From assembly GCF_026651855.1 (NCBI RefSeq), contig NZ_CP093280.1:5186001-5250000 (forward strand): 64,000 nucleotides of DNA. Direction: 5' to 3'. Each line of letters starts with the position of its first letter. The stretch's first letter is position 1. The stretch comes from Pseudomonas silvicola (GTDB lineage Bacteria; Pseudomonadota; Gammaproteobacteria; Pseudomonadales; Pseudomonadaceae). Below are positions 9,591 through 17,799 of this stretch, piece after piece. Made by a program: the position numbers and the translations under genes. The notes under the pieces were generated by a model, which was given only the letters and a program-made list of their open reading frames with translations, was not told the origin of the DNA and searched no databases.

Positions 9591-9627
9591 GAAAAAGCCC
9601 CCGGGCAGCCTGCGCTGCCCGGGGGCT
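9591..9627 (-). terminator. Intrinsic terminator of the acetolactate synthase gene
   Basis: A perfect 14-bp stem (9596-9609 pairing with 9614-9627; arm AGCCCCCGGGCAGC) has a 4-nt CTGC loop. Read leftward it is followed by TTTTT, giving a classic intrinsic terminator 20 bp after the stop at 9647. The rightward chemoreceptor ends at 9565, so the hairpin sits between convergent genes and may also block rightward transcripts, but there is no U-run on that side. Confidence 0.9.
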
Positions 9628-9646
9628 CATACCTGCATCCGAACCG

Positions 9647-11290
9647 TCAGACCAGCGCGCTGCGGCGCTTGAGCTCACTGTTGAGGATGAAGTCGTTTTC
9701 CGAGTAGTCGACCGGGCAGTCGATCACGTGAACACCCGGCGTCGACAGGCACTGCTCCAGCAGCGGCAGGAAGCCTTCGGCGCTTTCCACGCGGTGGCCC
9801 TTGGCACCGTAGGACTGAGCGTACATGACGAAGTCAGGGTTGCCGTAGTCCAGGCCGTAGTCGGTGAAGCCCATGTTCGACTGTTTCCAGCGGATCATGC
9901 CGTAGCCGTCGTCACGCAGGATGATGACCGTCAGGTTCATCTTCAGGCGCACGGCGGTTTCCAGCTCCTGGCTGTTCATCATGAAGCCACCGTCACCGCA
10001 CACCGCGACCACTGGGCGGTCCGGGTACACCAGGTGCGCGGCCATGGCCGACGGCAGGCCCGCGCCCATGGTCGCCAGGGCGTTGTCCAGCAGCACGGTG
10101 TTAGGCTTGTGGGCCTTGTAGTTGCGCGCGAACCACAGCTTGTAGATGCCGTTGTCCAGCGCCACGATGCCTTCGGCCGGCAGGGCGCGACGCACGTCGG
10201 CGACCATGCGCTGCGGGTAGATCGGGAAGCGGTTGTCATCGGCGCCTTCGGCGATCTGCGCTTCGTTGGCCTCGCGAATGGTCATCAGGCGGGTGAAGTC
10301 CCAGTGCGGCTGCGGCTCCAGTGCTTCGCCGATCTGCCAGATGGCGTTGGCGATGTCGCCGATCACTTCGATCTGCGGGAAGTACACCGGGTCGACTTCA
10401 GCGGAGCGGAAGTTGATGTGGATGACTTCGGTGCCGCCACGGACCATGAAGAACGGTGGCTTCTCGATCACGTCGTGACCGATGTTGACGATCAGGTCGG
10501 CCGCTTCGACGGCGCGGTGCACGAAGTCACCGGCCGACAACGCGGCGTTGCCCAGGAAGCGCGGGTGGCGCTCGTCGACCACGCCCTTGCCCATCTGGGT
10601 GGTCACGAACGGCACATTGGTCTTGTCGATCAGTTGGCGCAATACCTTGGCGGTCATTTTGCGGTTGGCACCGGCACCAATCACCAGGATCGGGCTGCGC
10701 GCGGCTTTCAGCTTGGCGACGGCGGCTTCGATGGCCTTGTTCTCAGCCAGCGGGCGACGGCTCAGGCTCGGGGTGATCGGCATGCTGTCGGTCTGCTCGG
10801 CAGCGATGTCTTCCGGCAGTTCCAGGTGCACGGCACCGGGCTTTTCTTCTTCAGCCAGGCGGAAAGCTTCACGCACACGCGACGGGATGTTGTCGGCCGA
10901 GGCGAGCTGGTGGGTGTACTTGGTCAGCGGCTGCATCATGCCAACCACGTCGAGGATCTGGAAGCGGCCCTGCTTGGACTTCTTGATCGGCTTCTGGCCG
11001 GTAATCATCAGCATCGGCATGCCGCCCAGGTAGGCGTAGGCACCGGCGGTCACCAGGTTGGTGGCGCCAGGGCCCAGGGTCGACAGGCTGACGCCGGTCT
11101 TGCCGGTCAGGCGGCCGTAGGTGGCGGCCATGAAGCCGGCGGACTGTTCGTGGCGGGTCAGCACCAGCTCGATGGGCGAGCGGCGCAGCGACTCCAGCAG
11201 GTCCAGGTTTTCCTCGCCGGGAATACCAAACACATATTTGACGCCTTCGTTTTCCAGGCATTGAACGACGACATCTGCGGCCTTGGCCAT
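9647..11290 (-). CDS. Thiamine-diphosphate acetolactate synthase, catabolic (AlsS-like) type
   Basis: 547 residues, three-domain TPP enzyme. The N-terminal PYR domain carries the catalytic Glu in VLTRHEQSAGFMAATYGRL (about residue 48) and STLGPGATNL. A central domain spans ~190-330. The C-terminal PP domain has GDGGFMMNSQELETAVRLKM. The usual Asn-Asn end of the TPP motif is replaced by RDDGYGMIRWKQ. Condensation of two pyruvates to 2-acetolactate is the expected reaction. No regulatory small subunit lies beside it, which fits a catabolic rather than biosynthetic form. Other TPP decarboxylases (such as oxalyl-CoA or benzoylformate type) are less likely. Confidence 0.85.
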   Translation of the reverse strand: MAKAADVVVQCLENEGVKYVFGIPGEENLDLLESLRRSPIELVLTRHEQSAGFMAATYGRLTGKTGVSLSTLGPGATNLVTAGAYAYLGGMPMLMITGQKPIKKSKQGRFQILDVVGMMQPLTKYTHQLASADNIPSRVREAFRLAEEEKPGAVHLELPEDIAAEQTDSMPITPSLSRRPLAENKAIEAAVAKLKAARSPILVIGAGANRKMTAKVLRQLIDKTNVPFVTTQMGKGVVDERHPRFLGNAALSAGDFVHRAVEAADLIVNIGHDVIEKPPFFMVRGGTEVIHINFRSAEVDPVYFPQIEVIGDIANAIWQIGEALEPQPHWDFTRLMTIREANEAQIAEGADDNRFPIYPQRMVADVRRALPAEGIVALDNGIYKLWFARNYKAHKPNTVLLDNALATMGAGLPSAMAAHLVYPDRPVVAVCGDGGFMMNSQELETAVRLKMNLTVIILRDDGYGMIRWKQSNMGFTDYGLDYGNPDFVMYAQSYGAKGHRVESAEGFLPLLEQCLSTPGVHVIDCPVDYSENDFILNSELKRRSALV

Positions 11291-11607
11291 TTTCCTTCCT
11301 CAAACTCGTGGCGCGCTCATATGCGCCCATTACCATGACTGATCAGGGGAACAAGCCCCGCTTTTTTCACGCCGACGGCGCTACCGTCGCATCGCCCCGG
11401 CCCACAACGGCCAGTAAGGACGTGGACGAATGATTCGGCACAAAAGCCACTATTGCGAAACGTAACGGTTTCCAGCCCCCGAATGCAACGGCCCAGAGCG
11501 ATTGTTGGCGGATAGCGAACACTTTTGCCGGCGGTGGGCCGCGCCGCCCGGTCCCACGCTGTGTTCTCAGGTAGGACCGGGCGAAGCTCGGGAAGGGCTC
11601 ACCGCCC
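11291..11607. promoter_or_regulatory. Upstream region of acetolactate synthase with inverted repeat and partial REPIN
   Basis: This 317-bp gap contains a GGGG-AACAAG-CCCC hairpin followed by GCTTTTTT (about 11346-11367), which reads as a rightward terminator or a structured leader on the left strand. A GAAAC-GTAACG-GTTTC inverted repeat lies at 11457-11472, similar to LacI-family operators. A shortened REPIN lies at 11545-11596. No gene is seen. Confidence 0.45.
11545..11596. repeat. Short REPIN of the GGACCGGGCGAAGCTCGGGA family
   Basis: CGCCCGGTCCCAC at 11545-11557 and its inverse GTAGGACCGGGCG with AAGCTCGGGAAGG at 11571-11596 face each other across a 13-nt loop. The left arm is truncated compared with the copy at 12799-12880. 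The same REP makes up the 117-bp array near 35.1-35.7 kb. Confidence 0.75.
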
Positions 11608-12039
11608 TCAGACGCCTGTCGACACCGCCGCGACCGCCTCGATCTCAATAAGCATCCCCTCCAATGCCAACCGCGGCACGGGGATCAGCGTGCACACCGG
11701 TTTCATCGCCCCACCCCACGCCAGATCAGCTTCCCGCACCCAGGCCGCCAACCGCTGCGGGGTGTAGTCGACAATCAGCAAGGTCAACTTGAACACCTGC
11801 GCCAGGCCAGCCCCCTGGGATTGCAGCGCCGTGGCCACGTTGGCGAGCGCCTGGCGCGCCTGTTCGGCGAAATCGGCTGACAGCCGCCCCTCGGCGTCTT
11901 CACCGCCCTGCCCGGCGATGAACACCAGGCGCGCGCCAGGCGTCAGCGCGGCCACGTGGGAATAGGCGTTGGGGCTGGGGTCGTACAGCCCGGCGGGGTT
12001 GGAAAGCTCGAAGGCTGCTGGGCGGGGAATCGCTGACAT
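11608..12039 (-). CDS. RidA/YjgF-family protein
   Basis: A 143-residue RidA-fold protein. Family features include SHVAALTPGARLVFIAGQGG, the central ALANVATALQSQGAGLAQVF, and the late CTLIPVPRLALEGMLIEIEA (residues ~117-136), where RidA enzymes place the conserved Arg that holds the carboxylate. Here that Arg is in PVPRLALEG. By family it may hydrolyse reactive enamine/imine intermediates. It is monocistronic. A GGAG ribosome site precedes the ATG at 12039. It belongs to a divergent subgroup, so imine deaminase activity is not certain. Confidence 0.85.
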   Translation of the reverse strand: MSAIPRPAAFELSNPAGLYDPSPNAYSHVAALTPGARLVFIAGQGGEDAEGRLSADFAEQARQALANVATALQSQGAGLAQVFKLTLLIVDYTPQRLAAWVREADLAWGGAMKPVCTLIPVPRLALEGMLIEIEAVAAVSTGV

Positions 12040-12168
12040 GGGGTCTACTCCGTGACGAAAGAGCTGGTAATCTCCGGTCTCACCTGGCGGCGGCCGGCTA
12101 CCTGCCGGGCACGTAGCCTAATGTCCAGCCATGCTGGTCAACAAGAACAAGATCGCCTGGAACCTGCA

Positions 12169-12627
12169 ATGGATGATGCACTGAAAGGAACCGCGGCTCA
12201 GCCGCTTGCGCTGCTCGCGCTGATATCGGGTGCCGTGGTAGCCACCTGGCTGGCTGCCCATGGGCACGCGCAAATCACCACGAATTTCCTCGTGTACTGG
12301 CTGCCCCACGCGGTGATCCTCGGCCTGCTCTGGCTGTCTCGGGCGTCAAAAGTGCTGATGGCCGGGGTGGCCACGGCCTTGGCGCTTTACCTGGCGTTGT
12401 ACGGGGCGTGGGTGCTGTCCATGGCCGAGCCGGGCGGGTTGATCTGGTTGGGTTACCTCTGCTCGTTCCCCGGCGCGTTCCTGGCAGCCGCCGTGGCGCG
12501 CTACATCGAGTGGACCGCCCGCCCCTGCGACCGGCCATGGCTGACGGGCTTTGTCTGTGTGGCGCTGGGCCTGACCCTGAACCAGGGGGCGGTGTGTTCG
12601 ACAGTGATGGCGTGCCGGTTGGAGTGA
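12169..12627 (+). CDS. Small integral membrane protein, unknown
   Basis: 152 residues from the ATG at 12169 (MDDALKGTAAQPLALL). The same frame is open back to a GTG at 12052 and an ATG at 12121, but those extra residues look non-coding and have no ribosome site. Four hydrophobic helices are apparent (about 12-32, 43-60, 62-80, 88-108), plus a fifth weaker one near 120-140. No recognised family. It is divergent from ridA, whose start is 130 bp away. It could be a small-molecule permease fragment or a pilus/sensor partner; nothing nearby decides. Confidence 0.6.
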   Translation: MDDALKGTAAQPLALLALISGAVVATWLAAHGHAQITTNFLVYWLPHAVILGLLWLSRASKVLMAGVATALALYLALYGAWVLSMAEPGGLIWLGYLCSFPGAFLAAAVARYIEWTARPCDRPWLTGFVCVALGLTLNQGAVCSTVMACRLE

Positions 12628-12798
12628 GCCCACGGGCGCCGTGGGCAAAGCGCTTATCCGCGTGCCCGGCGCGCCGCCTCGACCAAACCATCGAGCCAAT
12701 CCTGATGCCCTTTGTTCATCGGGTTGGGCTGAGCCTTGGCCGACTCCAGGGCTGGAGTGCCTTTCTGGGTTTCCTGCCTGATGTACCGTGGCGCCTGC

Positions 12799-12880
12799 TT
12801 CCCGAGCTGGCGCCCGGTCCCACAGAGGATCACCGCGATAGTGCGGAACACCCTGTGGGACCGGGCGAAGCTCGGGAAGG
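12799..12880. repeat. REPIN: two inverted REPs with a 37-nt loop
   Basis: TTCCCGAGCTGGCGCCCGGT with CC (12799-12820) faces its inverse GGACCGGGCGAAGCTCGGGA with AGG (12858-12880). The outer ends are GTCCCAC/GTGGGAC. Each arm can itself form a short hairpin (CCGGGC-GAA-GCTCGG). This is the cleanest solitary member of the family found in the window. It lies in the 343-bp gap 12628-12970, which otherwise holds nothing I can identify. Confidence 0.85.
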
Positions 12881-12970
12881 CCACGACGCGGTGTACTTGA
12901 TACACAACGGCGACCACTCAGGAATACCCGGTGGGGCCAGCCATGAAAAGCTGGACTGTCTCCCTCGGGT

Positions 12971-13630
12971 TCAGCAGCTCGGTTTACTGAGCCCGGTACC
13001 GATGGTCACTGCGCTCACCGGCACATCAGCGAATGCCTTCTCGGCTGCCTCGTTGAACTGCGGGTCGCAGTTGAAGCGTGTGTCGGTCACGTAGTCTTCA
13101 CCCTTGGCCTTGGTCATCACCCCCTCCCACTGGCTGGCTGCGGCAAGGGCGGTGTCCGAGGCCAATACCACCTCCAGCATCACCTCCTTGAAACCAACCG
13201 CATGGGGCCCCTCCCAGTGGGCGAACACCGAAGGGTCGGCGGCGTTGCCGCACAGGGTGAGGCAATCGGCGCTGTAGCTCAGGCCGCCGCCAGAGGAGGC
13301 CACGAACGCGCCAACGGTCAGCGGCTTGCCTGGGGCGGGTGCGTAGCTGCTGACGAACGAACTCAGGTCAGCCTGACAGTTGTCACCCAGCTCCATGCGC
13401 AATTTGCTGACACTGTTTCCCTCCACCGTTGCCGTGATGGTACAGCCCTGAACCTTGAACACGTGATCATTGCCATTGGACTCACGGGGAATGCCGGCCA
13501 CCGATTCGAAATAACGCGGGTTGGTCCCCAGCATGTCACCATTGAACACTTCAGCCACCGTGGCCGCTTGAGCAGTACCGAACCACAGGGCAATGGAGCA
13601 GGCAAAACCAACACGTAGTGCATGACGCAT
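12971..13630 (-). CDS. Secreted protein of unknown function
   Basis: 219 residues with a signal peptide (MRHALRVGFACSIALWFGTA followed by QAAT, cleavage after AQA at ~22). AAAGGA lies upstream of the ATG. The mature protein has six cysteines, including CTI near residue 62, a DNCQADLSS segment, SADCLTLCGN and a C-terminal PSC, suggesting disulfides in the periplasm or outside the cell. I recognise no catalytic motif. It is a single gene between a REPIN and an unknown rightward gene. Confidence 0.7.
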   Translation of the reverse strand: MRHALRVGFACSIALWFGTAQAATVAEVFNGDMLGTNPRYFESVAGIPRESNGNDHVFKVQGCTITATVEGNSVSKLRMELGDNCQADLSSFVSSYAPAPGKPLTVGAFVASSGGGLSYSADCLTLCGNAADPSVFAHWEGPHAVGFKEVMLEVVLASDTALAAASQWEGVMTKAKGEDYVTDTRFNCDPQFNEAAEKAFADVPVSAVTIGTGLSKPSC

Positions 13631-13776
13631 GCGAGAATCCTTTCATGAGCGGAGATTGCACCGGCGTTGCCGGCGGCTGGACCGGCAGTCTAGCAAGGTG
13701 CCAAGGCTGATGGCCATCATGGCTGCCATCATTGTATGTCTGACGGCCTGAATGCAGGCCTCACAGGGAGGAACCC

Positions 13777-14343
13777 ATGCAGTATGTGTTTTCTGAAGTG
13801 TTGAATGACCTGATCGACTACTTCCTCCTTGGCGACCTGCTTTTGCTACAGCGCTTCAAGGCAGAACATGGACTGGCCGACGACCTGGCCGCCGAGTTCG
13901 TGACCGGTGACAGCGGCGACCGAGCGGTGCTTGAGGGCGTGCTCATCCCGCTCGCAGGCGTCGAGAACCACCCCTACACCATTGTGTTCACACTGACCGG
14001 CACGGCACCCGAGCTGCTCAAGCCTGCCAACCGCCTGCAACATCAACGTGACGGCTATGCACTGCAGGTGGCCCACGGCAAAGTGCAGTTGTTTACCTGG
14101 CGTATCCTCCAGGCGTTCACCGCGCCAGCCGTGGAGCAGTTGCTGGCGCGATATGAGCAACCTGGGCGGCCCGGTATCGAAGTGGACAACGGCTGGTACA
14201 GCGTCGAAATACTGGCCGGCGAAGTGGCCCGCGATGGTGGCTTCGAACCAGCGTTCGAGTTTGTCCTGACCCCGCGCGAGGGGCCGGTGGATGCCAGTGG
14301 CGTAGATGTGGGCTACCGCTTCGCCGTGGACTGGACGGGTTAG
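13777..14343 (+). CDS. Cytoplasmic protein of unknown function
   Basis: 188 residues, acidic, with no signal peptide or membrane helix. AGGGAGG lies just before the ATG at 13777. N-terminus MQYVFSEVLNDLIDYFLLGD. No recognised domain. It is convergent with a SMI1/KNR4-type gene (14369-14992) and separated from it by 25 bp. Its size, acidity and that neighbour are compatible with an immunity-like or sensor protein, but nothing in the sequence proves this. A small hairpin GGCCTG-AATG-CAGGCC lies at 13745-13760 upstream. Confidence 0.65.
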   Translation: MQYVFSEVLNDLIDYFLLGDLLLLQRFKAEHGLADDLAAEFVTGDSGDRAVLEGVLIPLAGVENHPYTIVFTLTGTAPELLKPANRLQHQRDGYALQVAHGKVQLFTWRILQAFTAPAVEQLLARYEQPGRPGIEVDNGWYSVEILAGEVARDGGFEPAFEFVLTPREGPVDASGVDVGYRFAVDWTG

Positions 14344-14368
14344 GCCAGGGGCCGAACCCGCTGTACGC

Positions 14369-14992
14369 TCAGATCGGACAGTGCCGCACCCGCGCATTCC
14401 AGCGTTCGCGATGGCGGGCGCGCCAGTCGGGGCTGCCAGAGTCCAGCCAGGCCAGCGTGGCTTCTACGCTGGTGGGGCTGATCAGGAACCGGTCGATGTG
14501 GCTGGCGATGGTTTCATCGGCCAGGTGCAGCGCACTCAGGTACGCGTCGAACGACGCCGCCAGCACCACGTATTCATCGCCCTGCTGACGGCGGCCCGTC
14601 CACGCTGGCAGGCCGGCAACCATGGCGGCCACGTCCTGGCGGCCGTCGCGCAGGTCCAGCAGCAACAGGCTGGAACCCCCATCCCGCCCAATGGGCAATA
14701 GGCCGCTGGCGGGGTAATCGGGCAATGCCATGGCCTGTTCCAGCTCATGGGGGTTGCTTTCCCAGGTTTGCGCCAGGTCCAGGCCAAACAGCGAGAAGCT
14801 CATGAGTTCGCGCTCGCCATTGGCCAGGGTGACGGCAACATCGTACTCGACGATGGCGCCGTTGCACGCTTTGAGAAACTGCCGGTAGTCCGCCGGCAAC
14901 GTCGCCTGAAGCAGGGCTTCCAGGCGCGCGATGGCCTGGTCGGTGGCGGGTTCCCGGGTGTCTTCCAGCAACAGACCGCGATAATCGGGCAT
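14369..14992 (-). CDS. SMI1/KNR4 (SUKH) family protein
   Basis: 207 residues. The SUKH core is about 20-135: IARLEALLQATLPADYRQFL followed by KACNGA, then VTLANGERELMSFSLFGLDL, then ASGLLPIGRDGGSSLLLLDL. This is the standard SUKH pattern of helices, the LPxDYxxFL motif and the IGxDGGGxxxxLDL motif. SUKH proteins are often immunity factors for contact-dependent or polymorphic toxins, but many are orphan. No toxin gene lies here. The gene starts only 6 bp after the MFS transporter stop, with its ribosome site AAGGAA inside the end of that gene, so the two are likely co-transcribed. Confidence 0.8.
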   Translation of the reverse strand: MPDYRGLLLEDTREPATDQAIARLEALLQATLPADYRQFLKACNGAIVEYDVAVTLANGERELMSFSLFGLDLAQTWESNPHELEQAMALPDYPASGLLPIGRDGGSSLLLLDLRDGRQDVAAMVAGLPAWTGRRQQGDEYVVLAASFDAYLSALHLADETIASHIDRFLISPTSVEATLAWLDSGSPDWRARHRERWNARVRHCPI

Positions 14993-14998
14993 AGGGTG

Positions 14999-16219
14999 TC
15001 ATTCCTTGAACGAGGGGCTGGGCGCTACTGTACCCGTGGCCCGATCCAGCCACCAGACACACCAGGCCACGGCGCTGATTCCCGCGCCCAGCAGGCACAC
15101 GGCCAACCACCCACCGTGAGCATACGCCTGGGTAGCCGCCACGGCGCCCAGGCCACTGCCCGCCGAGTAGCAGCACATGTAGGCGCCCACCATCCGGCTT
15201 TGAGCATCCGGCCGCGCCGCCAGGATCAGGCTCTGATTGGTGACATGCACCGCCTGCACGGCAAAGTCGAGCATGGCCACGCCCAGCGCCAGGGCCAGCA
15301 GCGAGCTGTGCACCAGGGCGATAGGCAACCAGGACACCACTAGCAAGGCCAGGGCAAACCCTGTGGTTCTGCTTCCCTTGCCCTCATCCGCCCAGCGCCC
15401 GGCGCGGGCCGCTGCCAAGGCACCGGCAATACCCGCCAGGCCGAACAGGCCGATGTGGGCATGGGAGAGCGACAACGGCGGCGCGCTCAGGGGCAACACC
15501 ATGGCGGTCCACAACACACTGAACGCAGCGAAGATCAGCATCGCGAACACACCCCGGCGTCGCAGCACCGGTTCGGTGGCATACAGCGCGAACATCGAGC
15601 GCAACAACGCCGTGTAGCCTTGGCCCGTGCGCGGTTCGGCAGTGCCAGGTACCGCACGCCACACGATGCCCGTCATTGCCAGCATCAGCCCTGCGGCCAT
15701 CAGGTACACCGTACGCCACCCCGCCAGGTCGGCGACTGACCCGCTGACCAGTCGCGCCAGCAAAATGCCTATCACCACGCCGCTGGTCACGGTGCCTACC
15801 GCCTGGCCTCGTCGGTGGGGCGGCGCGAGCACGGCCGCATAGGCCACCAGCACTTGCACTACCACCGCCATCAAGCCCACCACACCCATCGCACCCAGCA
15901 ACGCCCACCAGTGCTGCGCCATGCTGGCCGCCACAAGGGCCGCGGCGGACAGCAGCAATTGGCCGAGCACCATGGCCTTGCGGTTGAGCAGGTCACCCAA
16001 CGGCACGATGAACAACAGACCGGCCGCATACCCCACCTGGGTGACCGTGACCACGATACCAATCATGGCTGGGGTTACGCCCAGGCTGACGGCCATGGTA
16101 TCCAGCAATGGTTGGGCGAAGTACACGGTGGCCACCGCCAGCGCGCAAATCACGGCGAACAGCAGTGTCAGGGCCGACGAGCCCTGAGTCGCTGCATGGG
16201 TAACAATCTTTGACGTCAT
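14999..16219 (-). CDS. MFS transporter, HxlR-linked
   Basis: 406 residues with 12 predicted helices. Start placed at the ATG 16219 because AGGTGG lies 5-10 bp upstream; an in-frame GTG at 16228 lacks a site. The first helix reads LTLLFAVICALAVATVYFAQ, followed by PLLDTMAVSLGVTP, typical of drug or metabolite exporters of the DHA1 group. The loop motif FIVPLGDLLNRKAMVLGQ is motif A. It is divergent from an HxlR regulator with two palindromes between them, and is followed by a SUKH gene at 6 bp. The substrate is unknown. Confidence 0.88.
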   Translation of the reverse strand: MTSKIVTHAATQGSSALTLLFAVICALAVATVYFAQPLLDTMAVSLGVTPAMIGIVVTVTQVGYAAGLLFIVPLGDLLNRKAMVLGQLLLSAAALVAASMAQHWWALLGAMGVVGLMAVVVQVLVAYAAVLAPPHRRGQAVGTVTSGVVIGILLARLVSGSVADLAGWRTVYLMAAGLMLAMTGIVWRAVPGTAEPRTGQGYTALLRSMFALYATEPVLRRRGVFAMLIFAAFSVLWTAMVLPLSAPPLSLSHAHIGLFGLAGIAGALAAARAGRWADEGKGSRTTGFALALLVVSWLPIALVHSSLLALALGVAMLDFAVQAVHVTNQSLILAARPDAQSRMVGAYMCCYSAGSGLGAVAATQAYAHGGWLAVCLLGAGISAVAWCVWWLDRATGTVAPSPSFKE

Positions 16220-16234
16220 CCTTGCCACCTATCT

Positions 16235-16306
16235 GGTTTCAATTTGAAACCGATTTAGCCGCAGAAGGTTTTAATTTGCAACCGGAATCCGTTTGGTCGG
16301 TATAAT
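16235..16306 (+). promoter_or_regulatory. Twin HxlR-type operators and promoter
   Basis: Two 17-bp palindromes, GGTTTCAATTTGAAACC (16235-16251) and GGTTTTAATTTGCAACC (16267-16283), are centred 32 bp apart, three helical turns on one face. The second overlaps the likely -35 (TTGCAA, 16276-16281) of the rightward hxlR promoter, whose -10 is TATAAT at 16301-16306. The first sits 16 bp from the MFS start. This layout predicts that the HxlR protein represses both directions. Confidence 0.8.
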
Positions 16307-16335
16307 CAGCGCCACCCTCCCCAAGAGCCCACCCC

Positions 16336-16803
16336 ATGGCCAGACAACCTGCCCTTGAGCACAGCGAATGCCCCGTCGCCCGTACCTTGGAAGCCATCGG
16401 CGAACGCTGGACACTGCTGATCATCCGCGATGCGTTCGACGGGCTGCGGCGCTTCAGTGAGTTTCAGAAAAGCCTGGGGCTGGCGAAGAACATCCTGGCG
16501 GCACGCCTCAAGGTGTTGACCGAACTGCAACTACTGGCGCTGCAGCCGGCGGCCGATGGCAGTGCCTACAAGGAATACGTGCTGACGGCGCGCGGGCGCT
16601 CGGTGTTCCCGTTGATCGTGTGCATGCGGCAATGGGGAGAGCAACACCTGTTCGAGGCCGGTGAGGCCCATTCGGTGTTGCTGGATGATACCGGTGGCCA
16701 GCCGGTGGCGGCGATGGAAGTTCGGTCAATTGATGGCCGGGTGCTTGGCCCAGAGTCGTGCCACCGCACCCGCGTTATTCGCCCCAGCCGTCAGGCCTCA
16801 TGA
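16336..16803 (+). CDS. HxlR-family transcriptional regulator
   Basis: 155 residues. The winged-helix HxlR domain spans ~12-105: CPVARTLEAIGERWTLLIIR, FSEFQKSLGLAKNILAARLK, and the wing YVLTARGRSVFPLIVCMRQW followed by GE. The single Cys12 in the N-terminal CPV motif is the position used by redox or electrophile-sensing members; that function is inference. It is divergent from the MFS gene and almost certainly controls it through the two palindromes at 16235-16283. Its last 6 bp overlap the convergent LysR gene. Confidence 0.92.
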   Translation: MARQPALEHSECPVARTLEAIGERWTLLIIRDAFDGLRRFSEFQKSLGLAKNILAARLKVLTELQLLALQPAADGSAYKEYVLTARGRSVFPLIVCMRQWGEQHLFEAGEAHSVLLDDTGGQPVAAMEVRSIDGRVLGPESCHRTRVIRPSRQAS

Positions 16804-17706
16804 CCGGCCAGGGGGCTCACGGAGGTTTTCCACGAGGAAATCCACGAACGCCCTCACCCGCGCCGGCATCGCCGCGCCGCCGACGAACACCGCGTGAATC
16901 GGCTCGCGATCCCCGGGGTTGTAGCCTTCGAGCAATGACACCAGGCGCCCGTTTTGCAGGTCTTCCTGCACGCTGAACGCGCCGATGCGGGCGATACCGG
17001 CGCCCAGCCGTGCGAGTTGGGCGAGGGTTTCGCCGTTGTTGCCTTCGATACTGCCTGTGACCTTGATGGCCATGTCGTGCCCCTCGCGGCGAAACGGCCA
17101 ATCCGGCGCGGCGCGGCGGAAGTTGAAGCGCAGGCAATTGTGGTTCAACAGGTCTTCGGGCTCCGCGGGCGTGCCATGGCGTGCCAGGTAGTCGGGGGAC
17201 GCGACCACCACCTGCCCGGTGTCGCCAATGCGCCGGGCCGACAACGGGCTGTCGGGCAGTTCACCGAAGCGAATGGCCACATCGGCCTGGCCGCCGAGAA
17301 TATCGACCACTTCGTCGCCCAGCGCCAGATCGACCAGGATGGCCGGATAGCGCGCGCTGAACGCCGCTACCAGAGGCACGATGGCCAACCGGCCGTGGGC
17401 CAGCGAGGCGCTGACCCGCAGGCGGCCGCGGGGCACGCCCTGGTCGGTGATGGCGTCTTCGATCTCGGCCATGTCGGCGAGAATCCGGCGCGCCCCGCGC
17501 AAGTACGCTTCGCCCTCGGCGGTGAAACGAATGGCGCGGGTGGTGCGTACCAGCAAGCGCGTGCCGATCCGCTGTTCGGTGCGCGCGATGATGCGGCTGA
17601 CCGACGAAGGCGTCAGCCCCAGCGCACGGGCAGCCGCCGACAGACTGCCGTGTTGCGCCACCAGGGCGAACACCGTCATTTCACCCGATCGTCCGTTGAT
17701 GTCCAT
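16798..17706 (-). CDS. LysR-family transcriptional regulator
   Basis: 302 residues. N-terminal winged helix ~5-65 (MTVFALVAQHGSLSAAARAL followed by GLTPSSVSRII). The substrate-binding LysR domain is ~90-295, with the usual RLRVSASLAHGRLAIVPLVA and GDEVVDILGGQADVAIRFGE. It is divergent from the MFS transporter at 17800 with a 93-bp spacer, the normal LysR arrangement, so it most likely controls that exporter and itself. The inducer is unknown. Confidence 0.92.
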   Translation of the reverse strand: MDINGRSGEMTVFALVAQHGSLSAAARALGLTPSSVSRIIARTEQRIGTRLLVRTTRAIRFTAEGEAYLRGARRILADMAEIEDAITDQGVPRGRLRVSASLAHGRLAIVPLVAAFSARYPAILVDLALGDEVVDILGGQADVAIRFGELPDSPLSARRIGDTGQVVVASPDYLARHGTPAEPEDLLNHNCLRFNFRRAAPDWPFRREGHDMAIKVTGSIEGNNGETLAQLARLGAGIARIGAFSVQEDLQNGRLVSLLEGYNPGDREPIHAVFVGGAAMPARVRAFVDFLVENLREPPGRS

Positions 17707-17799
17707 TTGTGCGCCCAGTGCAAAACTCTTGGTCTTTATCGGGGGCTACCGCCGCCAGAGGGGCGATTGTAGCATTTGCTTCACAGATAAGGAGCTACT

